A stretch of DNA of 36,758 bases from DAOPZJ01 sp964587625. GTDB lineage: Bacteria; Bacillota; Clostridia; Oscillospirales; JAKOTC01. Shown piece by piece: positions 15,970 to 24,117 of this stretch (the stretch's first letter is position 1; each line of letters starts with the position of its first letter). The notes under the pieces were generated by a model that worked only from the letters and a program-made list of their open reading frames with translations, was not told the origin of the DNA and made no database searches. The position numbers and the translations under genes were made by a program. The stretch spans positions 1 to 36,758 of the forward strand of contig CAZPLU010000023.1 in assembly GCA_964587625.1 (NCBI GenBank), read 5' to 3'.

Positions 15970-17046
15970 ATGCATATGCAAAAATCGCTTTTTCAATATA
16001 TCGTCATCTATACGCTGATCCTGTCCACGATGGTTTCGTTTTCGGCGTTTCCGACGAGCGCGGCTTTTTCGGCGGGCTTGACCGCGGCCGATCGGGGCGA
16101 ACCGATCACGGTCGGGCAGAGCGCGCCCCCCAAGACACTGATCAAATGGGTGGACTTTAAAGTGCCGGCTTCGGCGATGAAAAAGGCCATCGCATTAGAC
16201 ATCGCGTCGCGGGACAGGGAATTTCAACTCGATTATATTGAAATGCTGGCGTATTTAGCGGCGAAAAACGGCAACAATTTCGGCGGGTATCAAAACAAGC
16301 AGCTCGACGATCTTGCCGCGAAACTGAATGCGGGAAAGACCATGGGAGAACTGACCGAGAAGATGAAATATTACGATTATTATCTCGAGGCGTTCACCGC
16401 GGTGCTCGGCGGATTTGTGGGATATTATGAAATTGAAGTCCCCGATGAGAGCGGAGAGGGCAAGCGCCGGGAACAAAAATACGGCATCAAAGTGTTTTCG
16501 CCGATCGCCAAGGGGTTTTATTACAGCCATTATGACGATTTCGGCACCGGGCGCGGCTACGGATTTTCACGCAAACACCTCGGCAATGACCTTGTCGGGT
16601 CGGTCGGCACGCCGATCATCGCGGTCGAGGGCGGCTATATCGAGGAGATGGGCTGGAACCAGTACGGCGGCTGGCGCATCGGCATTCGGTCGCTTGACGC
16701 CCACCGGTATTATTATTACGCGCATATGCGCAAGGATTTTCCGTATAAAACCGGACTCGCGGTCGGCTCAAAGGTCGAAGCGGGCGATGTGATCGGCTAT
16801 ATGGGCCGCACCGGATACAGCATCAAAGAGAACGTCAACGGCATGAAGACGACGCATTTGCATTTCGGGATGCAATTGATTTTTGACGAGTCGCAAAAGG
16901 ACTGCATGGCCGAGATTTGGATCGACGTGTATGAGATCGTCAACCTGCTCAGCACCTATCGCTCGGCGGTCGTCAAAGACCCCGAGAGCAAGAATTATAA
17001 CCGGGTTTATGAGTTTAACGATCTGTCGTTTGTGCCGAGGGATTAG
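15970..17046 (+). CDS. Secreted M23 (LytM-type) metallopeptidase
   Basis: A 358-residue exported protein that probably cleaves peptidoglycan crosslinks. The N-terminus is a signal peptide: short basic start, hydrophobic core FQYIVIYTLILSTMVSFSAF, and likely cleavage after FPTSAA. About 150 residues of mostly helical, unrecognised sequence follow (SAMKKAIALDIASRDREFQL...). The M23 domain then covers about 195-330 with the zinc motif H-x3-D in KHLGNDL near 203-207, the strand GTPIIAVEGGYIEEMGWN, YYYYAHM, VEAGDVIGYMGRTG, and H-x-H in THLHFGMQ near 296-298. All ligands are present, so it should be active. The ATG at 15970 is chosen because the signal peptide starts there. GGGAG lies 13 nt upstream, a long spacing. 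A role in sporulation or wall remodelling is open. Confidence 0.88.
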   Translation: MHMQKSLFQYIVIYTLILSTMVSFSAFPTSAAFSAGLTAADRGEPITVGQSAPPKTLIKWVDFKVPASAMKKAIALDIASRDREFQLDYIEMLAYLAAKNGNNFGGYQNKQLDDLAAKLNAGKTMGELTEKMKYYDYYLEAFTAVLGGFVGYYEIEVPDESGEGKRREQKYGIKVFSPIAKGFYYSHYDDFGTGRGYGFSRKHLGNDLVGSVGTPIIAVEGGYIEEMGWNQYGGWRIGIRSLDAHRYYYYAHMRKDFPYKTGLAVGSKVEAGDVIGYMGRTGYSIKENVNGMKTTHLHFGMQLIFDESQKDCMAEIWIDVYEIVNLLSTYRSAVVKDPESKNYNRVYEFNDLSFVPRD

Positions 17047-17134
17047 TCATGGGGCTTAATTATTGATGAAAAAATTCCGCGGGAGGGAATTAAAAGCCGG
17101 ATCCTGTGATGAATCTACCAACGCTGCGGCGATC

Positions 17135-17178
17135 CCCCCGTATTCATGAACGGTTTTGCCGTTTTATGAATACGGGGG
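17135..17178. repeat. Long inverted repeat, 13 bp plus inner 5 bp
   Basis: CCCCCGTATTCAT (17135-17147) pairs perfectly with ATGAATACGGGGG (17166-17178); inside, AACGG and CCGTT extend the stem after a small bulge. It lies 89 bp after the M23 gene. No T-run follows on the plus strand, so it is not a standard terminator. Confidence 0.8.
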
Positions 17179-17243
17179 AGGCAAGGATTCTATTTTACTT
17201 CGTTTTCGACAATGCCGAATACGGCGACAATGTGCTTGGAAAA

Positions 17244-17273
17244 TTGTTTTTCCATATGGGGTTGTGCTATAAT
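17244..17273 (+). promoter_or_regulatory. Promoter of the amidohydrolase gene
   Basis: TTGTTT (17244-17249) and perfect TATAAT (17268-17273) with an 18-bp spacer, ending 34 bp before the start codon. Confidence 0.65.
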
Positions 17274-17307
17274 AATGGAAACCGAAACACGAAAGGCGGC
17301 GGACATT

Positions 17308-18210
17308 ATGGCGCTGGGACGGGTTCAAAAGATCGATATCCATGTGCACGCGGTGCTTGAAAAGGGCGTGCCCCGATCGGCGGGAGACACGTTCGCCATC
17401 CCGGAGGAGCTGTTTGTCTTTTATCATCTGCTCGGCGTTGAAAAAGGCGTCATTTTGCCGAGCGCGTCGCCCGAGGGGGCGTTCGACTCCCACGACGGCA
17501 AGGAGGCCTATCGGATTGTGCAAAAATACCCGGAGCGGTTTTACTGGTTTTGCAACCTCGACCCGCGCATGGGAAACAACAACCCCGACACGGACTTTTC
17601 GCATTTTATCAATTATTATAAAGACCACGGGGCAAAGGGCGTCGGCGAGATCACCGCAAATTTATATTTCGACGACCCGCTGGTGCTGAACCTGTTCAAA
17701 CACTGCGAGGCCTGCGATATGCCGGTGATATTCCATATCGGCTTCAAGGGCAAGGACTACGGGCTGATTGACGAGTTGGGCCTGCCGCGGTTGGAAAACG
17801 CGCTGCGGATGTTCCCGAAATTAAAGTTTTTGGGGCATTCGCAAAAGTTTTGGTCGGAGATCAGCGGCGATGTCACCGAGGCAAACCGCGGCGAAAACAA
17901 GCCCGGAAAAGTCACACCAGGGGGCAGGATCGCGGAACTGATGCGCAACTATCCGAACCTGTGCGGCGATCTCTCGGCGGGCAGCGGATACAACGCGATC
18001 ACGCGCGACCCCGAATTCGGATACGGATTTTTAGAGGAGTTCCAAGATCGGCTGTATTACGGCACAGACATCTGCAGTCCGTTGAACATCACCTGGGATA
18101 TGATCAGGTTGTCGGCGTTTTTAGACGGGGCGATGGAGACGGGAAAAATCAGTTACGGGGCGTATCAAAAGATCAGCCGGACGAATGCGTTGCGGTTGCT
18201 GGAGCGGTGA
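17308..18210 (+). CDS. Amidohydrolase-2 family metal-dependent hydrolase
   Basis: A 300-residue TIM-barrel protein of the amidohydrolase 2 family, which contains decarboxylases and lactone hydrolases as well as uncharacterised enzymes. Seen: the N-terminal H-x-H metal pair (KIDIHVHAV, His12 and His14), FYWFCNLDPR, GAKGVGEITANLYFDDP, the barrel histidine in PVIFHIGFKG, another in FLGHSQKFW, and the C-terminal Asp in RLYYGTDICSP. The substrate is unknown. The ATG at 17308 has AAAGGCGG 8-10 nt upstream; the earlier ATG at 17275 overlaps the promoter region and lacks a ribosome site. It points the same way as the UroD-like gene 195 nt downstream, and such pairs occur in clostridial sugar loci, but a joint pathway is not shown. 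A 7-bp stem with GCCG loop at 18227-18244 follows without a T-run. Confidence 0.85.
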   Translation: MALGRVQKIDIHVHAVLEKGVPRSAGDTFAIPEELFVFYHLLGVEKGVILPSASPEGAFDSHDGKEAYRIVQKYPERFYWFCNLDPRMGNNNPDTDFSHFINYYKDHGAKGVGEITANLYFDDPLVLNLFKHCEACDMPVIFHIGFKGKDYGLIDELGLPRLENALRMFPKLKFLGHSQKFWSEISGDVTEANRGENKPGKVTPGGRIAELMRNYPNLCGDLSAGSGYNAITRDPEFGYGFLEEFQDRLYYGTDICSPLNITWDMIRLSAFLDGAMETGKISYGAYQKISRTNALRLLER

Positions 18211-18405
18211 TTTTGAATTTGCAAGACGGGATGGCCGCATCCCGCCGCCGAACGAAATAAATGGTAGTGTGTGTATGATGCCGCGGGATTTTTCCGCTTC
18301 CGATTTCAGGGATGAGTCCATTTCAACGGATATTTTATTGGCAAGCGGCGAAAAAATTGAAAAAATATTGTATAATAAAATCATTACGGCGGCGGGGGGA
18401 CATAT

Positions 18406-19533
18406 ATGAGGTTGACGTCACGCGAGCGCATTATGCGCATCTTTCAAAACAAGGAGATCGACCGACCGGCCTTGAAGCTCTGGGGGTATGAGCCGAATCT
18501 GACCGCGGCAAACCCCGCATACCGTCCGGTCTGCGAGACGGCGGCAGAAAAAAGCGATATCTTCGTCGGCGTCGCAAGCAATATGAATGTCTATTGCGGA
18601 AAACACGCGGGGGCACTCATCGAGCGGGAATACAAAGACACCGATTCGCCGCTCTGGCGGGATCGGCACACCGTGTTTCACACGCCGAAAGGAGATCTGC
18701 ACGGCGTCGAACGTTTTTCGACCGTCGGCGAGCCGTCCTATACGACGGAATATATGATCAAAGAGCCGGAGGACTTGGATAAACTCCTCTCGATGCCGTA
18801 TGTACAGGACGACTATGACAGCAGCCGGTTCTTCCGTCAAAAAGCGCTTTTGGGGGACCGCGGCGTCGTGATGAGCTCGTTGGACCACGCGGGTTACGCG
18901 CTGCAGCGAATCACCGGGTCGGAGAATTTGGCGCTGTTCAGCGTCGATTGCCGCGAAAAGGTCGACGAGGTGATCGGCGTGTATGCAAAACGGTTGGCGG
19001 GCTGTGCGAAAGCCATCCTTGCGTCCGGCGTGGTCGCGCCGTTTATGTGGGTCGGACCGGAGCTGTTTGTTCCGCCGCTGCTCTCGCCGCAGGATTTTAA
19101 CGATTTTATTTTTAAATATGACAAGCCGATTTGTGATTTGATACATAACGCGGGCGGGTATGTCTGGGTGCACTGCCACGGCAAAGTCGCGCATTTGGTC
19201 GGGCGGTATATCGAGATGGGCGTGGATATTCTCAATCCGCTCGAACCGCCGAAAAACGGCGATATCAACCTCAGGGAAATCGTCGCGAAATACGGAAACC
19301 GCATCGGCTGGGAGGGCAATATCGAGATTCAGGAGATCCTCCAGGCCGGGCCGGAGCGGTTGAAAGCGCTGATCTACGCGTGCGTCGAGGCGGGAAATGA
19401 GAGCGGGCGGTTTATCCTTTGCCCGTCGGCGGGGTTTATGGAATACCCGAGGCCTTCGAAAGAGTATATCGAAAATCTGCTGATCTATTTGAATTACGGG
19501 TTTGAGCGCGTCGAGGCGTGCGGGAAGCATTAA
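18406..19533 (+). CDS. UroD-superfamily protein (uroporphyrinogen decarboxylase-like), copy 1
   Basis: A 375-residue member of the uroporphyrinogen decarboxylase/MtaA methyltransferase superfamily. It starts LTSRERIMRIFQNKEIDRPA like the stand-alone UroD-like family of anaerobes, not like HemE. Other seen elements are FMWVGPELFVPPLLSPQDFN, YVWVHCHGK with H256-C257-H258-G259, MGVDILNPLEPPKNGDINLREI, GWEGNIEIQEIL and LCPSAGF with Cys339. In the methyltransferases of this fold an H-x-C pair and a later Cys bind zinc; here the first Cys position is His258 and Cys339 may be the later ligand. It is probably not a haem enzyme, since no other haem gene is near. The start follows GGGGGG; a TATAAT at 18371-18376 has no clear -35. 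Confidence 0.85.
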   Translation: MRLTSRERIMRIFQNKEIDRPALKLWGYEPNLTAANPAYRPVCETAAEKSDIFVGVASNMNVYCGKHAGALIEREYKDTDSPLWRDRHTVFHTPKGDLHGVERFSTVGEPSYTTEYMIKEPEDLDKLLSMPYVQDDYDSSRFFRQKALLGDRGVVMSSLDHAGYALQRITGSENLALFSVDCREKVDEVIGVYAKRLAGCAKAILASGVVAPFMWVGPELFVPPLLSPQDFNDFIFKYDKPICDLIHNAGGYVWVHCHGKVAHLVGRYIEMGVDILNPLEPPKNGDINLREIVAKYGNRIGWEGNIEIQEILQAGPERLKALIYACVEAGNESGRFILCPSAGFMEYPRPSKEYIENLLIYLNYGFERVEACGKH

Positions 19534-19600
19534 AAAACGCGCAGCAAACGGATTCGCGTCAATGGGTTATGCAAACGGAAACGCACATACATAAAACCGC

Positions 19601-19674
19601 CTTTGCGAGAGAACCCAACACAGCACCCGGAGGATAAGCGCCTGGATTGCACGGGGCTGAAGCCCCTCGCAAAG
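19601..19674. repeat. Inverted repeat of the CTTTGCGAG dispersed type
   Basis: CTTTGCGAG (19601-19609) and its complement CTCGCAAAG (19666-19674) flank about 56 bp including GGATTGCACGGGGCTGAAGC. Wording and end sequences match the ends of the 94-bp duplication at 6.8 kb. The rest of the 19534-19834 interval holds only AT-rich linker sequence (TACCAATTCCCATTTTCTAA near 19810) and no gene. Confidence 0.65.
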
Positions 19675-19834
19675 ACGGGAAAATCACGTTCTTGTAATTT
19701 TTAATTCCCTGTTTTCAGATCGGTGATTCGGAACGACCGGCCCTGCTTTTGTTCGATTCAGCAAATGGCTCTGCCCTCCGCCCTCCCACTACCGCCTTCT
19801 CGCATACCGATTACCAATTCCCATTTTCTAATTC

Positions 19835-20311
19835 CTACGAGCTGTATAAGCCGTTCTGCGCCATATACTGGTAGATTTGCTCGCCGTGCTGCTGCTCCTC
19901 TTTTTGGATATGGTTCAGGGTATCGCGGATGGCGGTGTCGCGGAATTCGAAGATGCCGGTGTCATAGACCGACGAGACGTGCTTCTCGGTCGAGAGCGCG
20001 TCGGAGCAGACATAGCTGTCGCATTGTTTGTTTTGGTCGGTGTTGGGCGTGTTTTGATAGGTCGGGGTGAAGGCCGTGGTCTTGGTCTGCCCGTTTCCGC
20101 CGCCGCCCGTCTGCATCTGCGGCACGGCGCCGCCCATGATCTGCGTGACCGTGTTCAAGTGCTGCTGCTCGTTTTGACCCAAACGGCTGAACAAATCTTT
20201 CAACTGCTGATCCTTGGCGCCGGCCGCATACTTTTTGTATTTATCCACACACAGCTGCTCTTGTTCTTTGAGGTCTTTGAGGATGTTTGTCTCTTTGGTT
20301 GTGAATTGCAT
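19835..20311 (-). CDS. CotF-like spore coat protein
   Basis: A 158-residue spore coat protein of the coat-F family. It has two ferritin-like helical halves. The first is TKETNILKDLKEQEQLCVDKYKKYA with LFSRLGQNEQQHLNTVTQIM; the second is LSTEKHVSSVYDTGIFEF with RDTLNHIQKEEQQHGEQIYQYMAQNGLY. Between them lies a Gly/Thr/Asn/Gln-rich linker (TGGGGNGQTKTT). The E-x6-Y and E-Q-Q-H signatures are characteristic. The start has AAAGGCGGAAAG upstream, and a sigma-G-like promoter (20359-20388) fits expression in the forespore. It lies tail to tail with the UroD-like gene and downstream of the Crp/Fnr gene in the same direction, probably as an independent transcript. Confidence 0.85.
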   Translation of the reverse strand: MQFTTKETNILKDLKEQEQLCVDKYKKYAAGAKDQQLKDLFSRLGQNEQQHLNTVTQIMGGAVPQMQTGGGGNGQTKTTAFTPTYQNTPNTDQNKQCDSYVCSDALSTEKHVSSVYDTGIFEFRDTAIRDTLNHIQKEEQQHGEQIYQYMAQNGLYSS

Positions 20312-20358
20312 GGTTCTTTCCGCCTTTCTTGCGAATGGGTCTTACACCCGTTTTTCGG

Positions 20359-20388
20359 TAGTATGGCGGTTTCAAAGGGTTTTATTCG
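20359..20388 (-). promoter_or_regulatory. Likely sigma-G (forespore) promoter of the coat gene
   Basis: On the minus strand CGAATA (20383-20388) is followed after 17 bp by CATACTA (20359-20365), close to the Bacillus sigma-G consensus (about GAATA, 17-18 bp, CATnnTA). It lies 48 bp before the coat gene start. The match in both elements, the spacing and a sporulation gene immediately downstream support the call. Confidence 0.6.
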
Positions 20389-20437
20389 GTTTTGCGGTTG
20401 ATTTTACGACAAAACAAACCGTTGGAATCAAGGGGGA

Positions 20438-21112
20438 TCACAGGGGGTGCGCGGCGGACAGCGTGAAGTGATTTTTGGAATAATCGAGGACGCCCTCGTC
20501 GCGCAGCTTCGACAATTCCGCCGACATGGCGCTGCGGTCGACCGAGAGAAAGTCGGCCAGTTCCTGCCGGTTCATCGGGATGTCAAATATGCCGCCCCCG
20601 GCCTTTTTGGCCTCGGCGGAGAGGTAGGCCAGCAGCTTTTCGCGGGTGGTGCGCTTGGCGGTGATCTCCATCTTTTGATTGAGCAGGATGTTCTTATCGG
20701 CCAAAATGCGCAGCATATTCAAAATCAACCGGTGATGAAAGCCGCAGGAATTGCCGCAGGTTGTGATCAGTTTTTTAAAATCGACGAACATGATCTCGCT
20801 GTCGGCGGCGCAAACCACGCTGACCGGCAAGGTTTTTGCGTCGGAACAGACAAAGGTCTCGGCGAACAACTCTCCGGTTTCGAATACCGAGACGATATTC
20901 TTGTTGCCGTAAAAATCCTCCTTGACCACCTGCACCTGCCCCGAGAGCACGATGCCCACGGTTTTGATTTTTTCGCCCTCCGAAAAGATGAACTGCTTTT
21001 TTTCAAACGTCTGCGTTTTGGCGGAGAGACAGGAGAGCAGCGACGTCAATTCCGCATCGTCGATGTTTTCGAAAAGAGCGCTTGAACGTAAAGTTGTCAA
21101 GAATTTCTTCAT
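20438..21112 (-). CDS. Crp/Fnr-family transcriptional regulator
   Basis: A 224-residue regulator with an N-terminal cyclic-nucleotide-binding-like beta barrel (about 15-115: FSEGEKIKTVGIVLSGQVQVV...VFETGELFAE), the long dimer helix (about 125-150: FHHRLILNMLRILADKNILLNQK), and a C-terminal winged helix (about 178-216: MNRQELADFLSVDRSAMSAELSKLRDEGVL). There is no N-terminal Fnr cysteine cluster, so an Fnr iron-sulfur sensor is unlikely. A Cys-x3-Cys-x2-His-His (119-127) before the dimer helix could sense redox, NO or haem; this is inference. It stands divergent from the iron-sulfur protein-cupin-hcp-ferredoxin run, so it probably regulates them like HcpR-type proteins do. Its own ribosome site is weak. 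Confidence 0.88.
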   Translation of the reverse strand: MKKFLTTLRSSALFENIDDAELTSLLSCLSAKTQTFEKKQFIFSEGEKIKTVGIVLSGQVQVVKEDFYGNKNIVSVFETGELFAETFVCSDAKTLPVSVVCAADSEIMFVDFKKLITTCGNSCGFHHRLILNMLRILADKNILLNQKMEITAKRTTREKLLAYLSAEAKKAGGGIFDIPMNRQELADFLSVDRSAMSAELSKLRDEGVLDYSKNHFTLSAAHPL

Positions 21113-21127
21113 AAAAAATCCGTTTCC

Positions 21128-21141
21128 GTTGGAAATCCAAC
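21128..21141. promoter_or_regulatory. Palindromic operator candidate for the Crp/Fnr regulator
   Basis: GTTGGA-AA-TCCAAC, perfect 6-bp arms with a 2-nt centre, in the divergent interval. If TAGAAT (21164-21169) is the -10 element of the hcp run and transcription starts about 7 nt later, the centre lies near -41.5, the classical class II Crp/Fnr activation position. The position is computed by eye and the binding protein is inferred. GTTGGAATCAAG near 20420 resembles one half. Confidence 0.5.
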
Positions 21142-21209
21142 CGATTTATACTTCCCACTATAGTAGAATCAATTCATAAAGTCAAGCGAAGGCGGAAGGA
21201 GCGACTGGT

Positions 21210-22055
21210 TTGAAAAGACAAATGATCAAAATAGACGAGGATAAATGCAACGGCTGCGGGCTGTGCGCAGAGGCCTGTCACGAGGGCGCGATCGGCATGG
21301 TGAACGGTAAAGCCAAACTGCTGCGCGAGGACTACTGCGACGGATTGGGCAACTGCCTGCCGGTCTGTCCCACGGGCGCCATCAGTTTTGAAATGCGGGA
21401 AGCCCCCGCTTTTAACAAAGCGGAGGCCGAAGCGGCGGTAAGAGCCGCGCTCAAGGAAAGCGAACCCTACGGCTGTCCGGGAATCAAGGCCAAGACCATC
21501 AAACACAGCGCGGGCGAGTCCTGTGCCTGCGGGGGCCATTCGGAAAAGGAAGCGCCGGAGGAACTGCCCTGCGGCTGCCCGGGGACACATTCGAAAACCC
21601 TCAGACAGCGTGAAGATGAGTCCTGCGATTGCGGCGGAGCCGCCTGCCATGAGGGCGACAGCGCCTGCGGGGGCGGAGCGAAAAACGTGAGCAGGTTGTC
21701 CCAGTGGCCGGTGCAGATCAAGCTGGTGCCGGTGAACGCGCCGTATTTCAACAACGCGCATCTGCTGGTTGCCGCCGACTGCACGGCTTTTGCCTACGGC
21801 GATTTCCACAATCAGTTTATCAAAAACAAAATCACGCTGATCGGCTGCCCAAAACTCGACATGGGGGATTACAGCGAAAAACTGACCGAGATCCTCAAAC
21901 ACAACAATATCAAGAGCGTCACGGTCGCGCGTATGGAGGTCCCGTGTTGCGGCGGGCTCGAATACGCGGTCAAGACGGCGCTGCAGAGAAGCGGGAAGTT
22001 TATCCCGTGGCGGATTGTCACGATCACAACGGACGGCGAGATATCGGACGATTAA
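21210..22055 (+). CDS. Ferredoxin-like iron-sulfur protein with GCPG motifs
   Basis: A 281-residue protein of an uncharacterised family common next to hcp in anaerobes. The N-terminal ferredoxin domain has CNGCGLCAEAC (Cys13, 16, 19, 23) and a second motif CDGLGNCLPVCP that has only Cys43, 49 and 53 and lacks one of the four usual cysteines. The middle carries two repeats of the type GCPGxxxKTxxx (YGCPGIKAKTIKH and CGCPGTHSKTLRQ), separated by Cys-rich CACGGH and CDCGG stretches. The C-terminal part (about 165-275) has LSQWPVQIKLVPVNAPYF, LVAADCTAFAYGDFH, IGCPKLD and VPCCGGL. The start is TTG at 21210 with AAGGAG 8 nt upstream. It leads the hcp run and probably handles electrons for Hcp, which is inference. 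Confidence 0.85.
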   Translation: MKRQMIKIDEDKCNGCGLCAEACHEGAIGMVNGKAKLLREDYCDGLGNCLPVCPTGAISFEMREAPAFNKAEAEAAVRAALKESEPYGCPGIKAKTIKHSAGESCACGGHSEKEAPEELPCGCPGTHSKTLRQREDESCDCGGAACHEGDSACGGGAKNVSRLSQWPVQIKLVPVNAPYFNNAHLLVAADCTAFAYGDFHNQFIKNKITLIGCPKLDMGDYSEKLTEILKHNNIKSVTVARMEVPCCGGLEYAVKTALQRSGKFIPWRIVTITTDGEISDD

Positions 22056-22124
22056 AACCGAAACGGGAAAGCAATCAGGCAATCATTTTCAAGATCAATA
22101 TTTACGAATCGGGAGAGATATGAT

Positions 22125-22439
22125 ATGATGAATAAGGTTTACGATTTTTACACCGGAAACGAAAAAACCATCGAAAAGGTGATTATGGATGACAACATAC
22201 ACCTGATGCATATGGTTTTGAACAACGGTGAAGCCCTGCCCGAGCACAACACCAACGCCAATATCTATATGATCGTGGCAAAAGGCACGCTCTCCATCTC
22301 GCTCGACGGCGGAGAGAAACGCATCTATCCGGCCGGGAAGGTACTCAATATCCCGGAGGGCATCAAAATGGATGCGAAAAATCTGCATGGCGGCGTTTTA
22401 GAATTATTTGTCGTCAAAGCGCCCGCACCCAAAAAATAA
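22125..22439 (+). CDS. Small cupin-domain protein
   Basis: A 104-residue single-domain cupin: a beta barrel with LPEHNTNANIYMIVAKGTLSISLDGGE as motif 1 and YPAGKVLNIPEGIKMDAKNL as motif 2. Metal ligands are partly changed: His is present in PEHN, and motif 2 ends in KNLHGG. The ligand is unknown. The gene starts ATGATG after GGGAGAG, 69 nt after the iron-sulfur protein and 24 nt before hcp, so it belongs to the hcp transcription unit. Similar cupins accompany hcp in other clostridia, and a part in NO or redox defence is inferred from context. Confidence 0.8.
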   Translation: MMNKVYDFYTGNEKTIEKVIMDDNIHLMHMVLNNGEALPEHNTNANIYMIVAKGTLSISLDGGEKRIYPAGKVLNIPEGIKMDAKNLHGGVLELFVVKAPAPKK

Positions 22440-22463
22440 TAAAACCCAACGGAGGACGAAAAG

Positions 22464-24095
22464 ATGTCAATGTTTTGCTTTCAATGCCAAGAGACAGCCG
22501 GCGGAAAGGGCTGCACGGTCCGCGGGGTCTGCGGAAAGACCGAGGAGGTCGCGAAGCTGCAAGATCTGCTGATCTACACGCTCAAAGGAATCGCTTTCAT
22601 CGTCGAAAAGAGCAAGATCGACGCCGAGTCAATCGGCGAAGTCAACGGCGAAGTGCTCAACAGTTTGTTTATGACCATCACAAATGCCAACTTCGATGAC
22701 GGCGCAATCGAAAAGAAGATTCTTCAAATGCTCGGGGTCCGGGATGAATTGGCAAAAAAGCATCCTGTCTCCGCGCTTCATGACGCGGCCGTGTTCAAAG
22801 TCACAACAAGAGAGGACATGCTGAACAAAGCCGCCGGAGTCGGTGTGCTTGCGACCGAGAATGAGGACATGCGCTCGCTGCGCCAGATGATCACCTACGG
22901 GCTCAAAGGCATGGCGGCCTATGCCGAACACGCGGGCAACCTCGGAAAGACGAACCCCGAGATTCCGGCTTTTATCTATGAGGCGCTGGCGGAGACGTTA
23001 AATGACGATCTGACCGCCGACGAGCTGGTGGCGCTGACGCTGAAAACCGGCGAGCACGGCGTCAAGGCGATGGCGCTGCTCGACGAGGCCAACACGGCGC
23101 GGTTCGGGCACCCCGAGATCACCGAGGTCGACATCGGCGTGCGTAAAAATCCGGGCATTTTGATCTCCGGACACGACCTGATCGATTTAGAGCAGTTATT
23201 GGAACAGACCGCCGGGACCGGCGTGGACGTCTATACCCACAGCGAGATGCTGCCCGCGCACTACTACCCCGCGTTCAAAAAATACCCGCACTTCGCGGGC
23301 AACTACGGCAACGCGTGGTGGAAGCAGCTGACCGAATTCGAGACCTTTAACGGTCCGATTTTGTTCACGACCAACTGCATCGTGCCGCCGCGCAGCGAGG
23401 AGATCAGAAGCCGGATCTTTACGACCGGCTCGACGGGCTACCCGGGGTGCAGGCACATTGTCGCCGGTAAAGACGGCAAAAAGGATTTTTCAGAGATTAT
23501 CGCGCTGGCGAAGACCCTGCCGCCGCCCGTCGGGATCGAACACGGCAGCATCGTGGGCGGGTTCGCGCACAATCAGGTGCTGGCGCTGGCCGACAAGGTC
23601 GTCGCGGCGGTCAAATCGGGCGCAATTAAAAAATTCTTCGTGATGGCGGGCTGCGACGGCAGAATGAAGTCGCGCGAATATTATACCGAATTCGCCGAAA
23701 AATTGCCCAAGGACACGATTATTTTGACCGCCGGGTGCGCAAAATATCGTTATAACAAGCTCGGGCTCGGGGACATCGGCGGGATCCCGCGCGTGCTCGA
23801 CGCCGGGCAGTGCAACGACTCGTACTCATTGGCGCTGATCGCGCTGAAGCTGAAAGAGGTCTTCGGGCTCGACGATGTCAACAAGCTGCCGATCGCGTTC
23901 AACATCGCCTGGTATGAGCAAAAAGCCGTGATCGTGCTGCTCGCGCTGCTGTACCTCGGGGTCAAAAACATCCACCTCGGGCCGACGCTCCCCGGATTCT
24001 TGTCTCCGAACGTCGCAAAAGTGCTTGTCGAAAAATTCGGGATCGCGGGCATCGGCTCCGCCGACGAGGACATCGCGCTGTTTTTGAACGCGTAA
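22464..24095 (+). CDS. hcp: Hydroxylamine reductase (hybrid cluster protein)
   Basis: A 543-residue Hcp. The enzyme reduces hydroxylamine in vitro and is known in cells as an NO reductase or protein S-nitrosylase linked to nitrosative stress. N-terminal cluster motif: Cys5-x2-Cys8-x8-Cys17-x5-Cys23 (CFQCQETAGGKGCTVRGVCG), the class I pattern for the [4Fe-4S] cluster. Hybrid-cluster ligand regions are present: ISGHDLIDLEQL, YTHSEMLPAHYYP, FTTNCIVPP, MAGCDGRMKSREYY, TAGCAKYRYN, AGQCNDSYS and AWYEQKAV. The length is normal for the class. The start has GGAGGACG upstream. It follows the cupin by 24 nt and precedes a ferredoxin by 22 nt; control is probably through the divergent Crp/Fnr regulator. 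Confidence 0.96.
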   Translation: MSMFCFQCQETAGGKGCTVRGVCGKTEEVAKLQDLLIYTLKGIAFIVEKSKIDAESIGEVNGEVLNSLFMTITNANFDDGAIEKKILQMLGVRDELAKKHPVSALHDAAVFKVTTREDMLNKAAGVGVLATENEDMRSLRQMITYGLKGMAAYAEHAGNLGKTNPEIPAFIYEALAETLNDDLTADELVALTLKTGEHGVKAMALLDEANTARFGHPEITEVDIGVRKNPGILISGHDLIDLEQLLEQTAGTGVDVYTHSEMLPAHYYPAFKKYPHFAGNYGNAWWKQLTEFETFNGPILFTTNCIVPPRSEEIRSRIFTTGSTGYPGCRHIVAGKDGKKDFSEIIALAKTLPPPVGIEHGSIVGGFAHNQVLALADKVVAAVKSGAIKKFFVMAGCDGRMKSREYYTEFAEKLPKDTIILTAGCAKYRYNKLGLGDIGGIPRVLDAGQCNDSYSLALIALKLKEVFGLDDVNKLPIAFNIAWYEQKAVIVLLALLYLGVKNIHLGPTLPGFLSPNVAKVLVEKFGIAGIGSADEDIALFLNA

Positions 24096-24117
24096 ACCAT
24101 TCAAAGGAGGAGTTTCG

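Noticed and set aside
17047..17110. Riboswitch between the M23 and amidohydrolase genes
   Set aside because: AATTCC/GGAATT (17073-17091) and GGAATTAAAAGCCGG looked suggestive, but no known riboswitch core could be completed.
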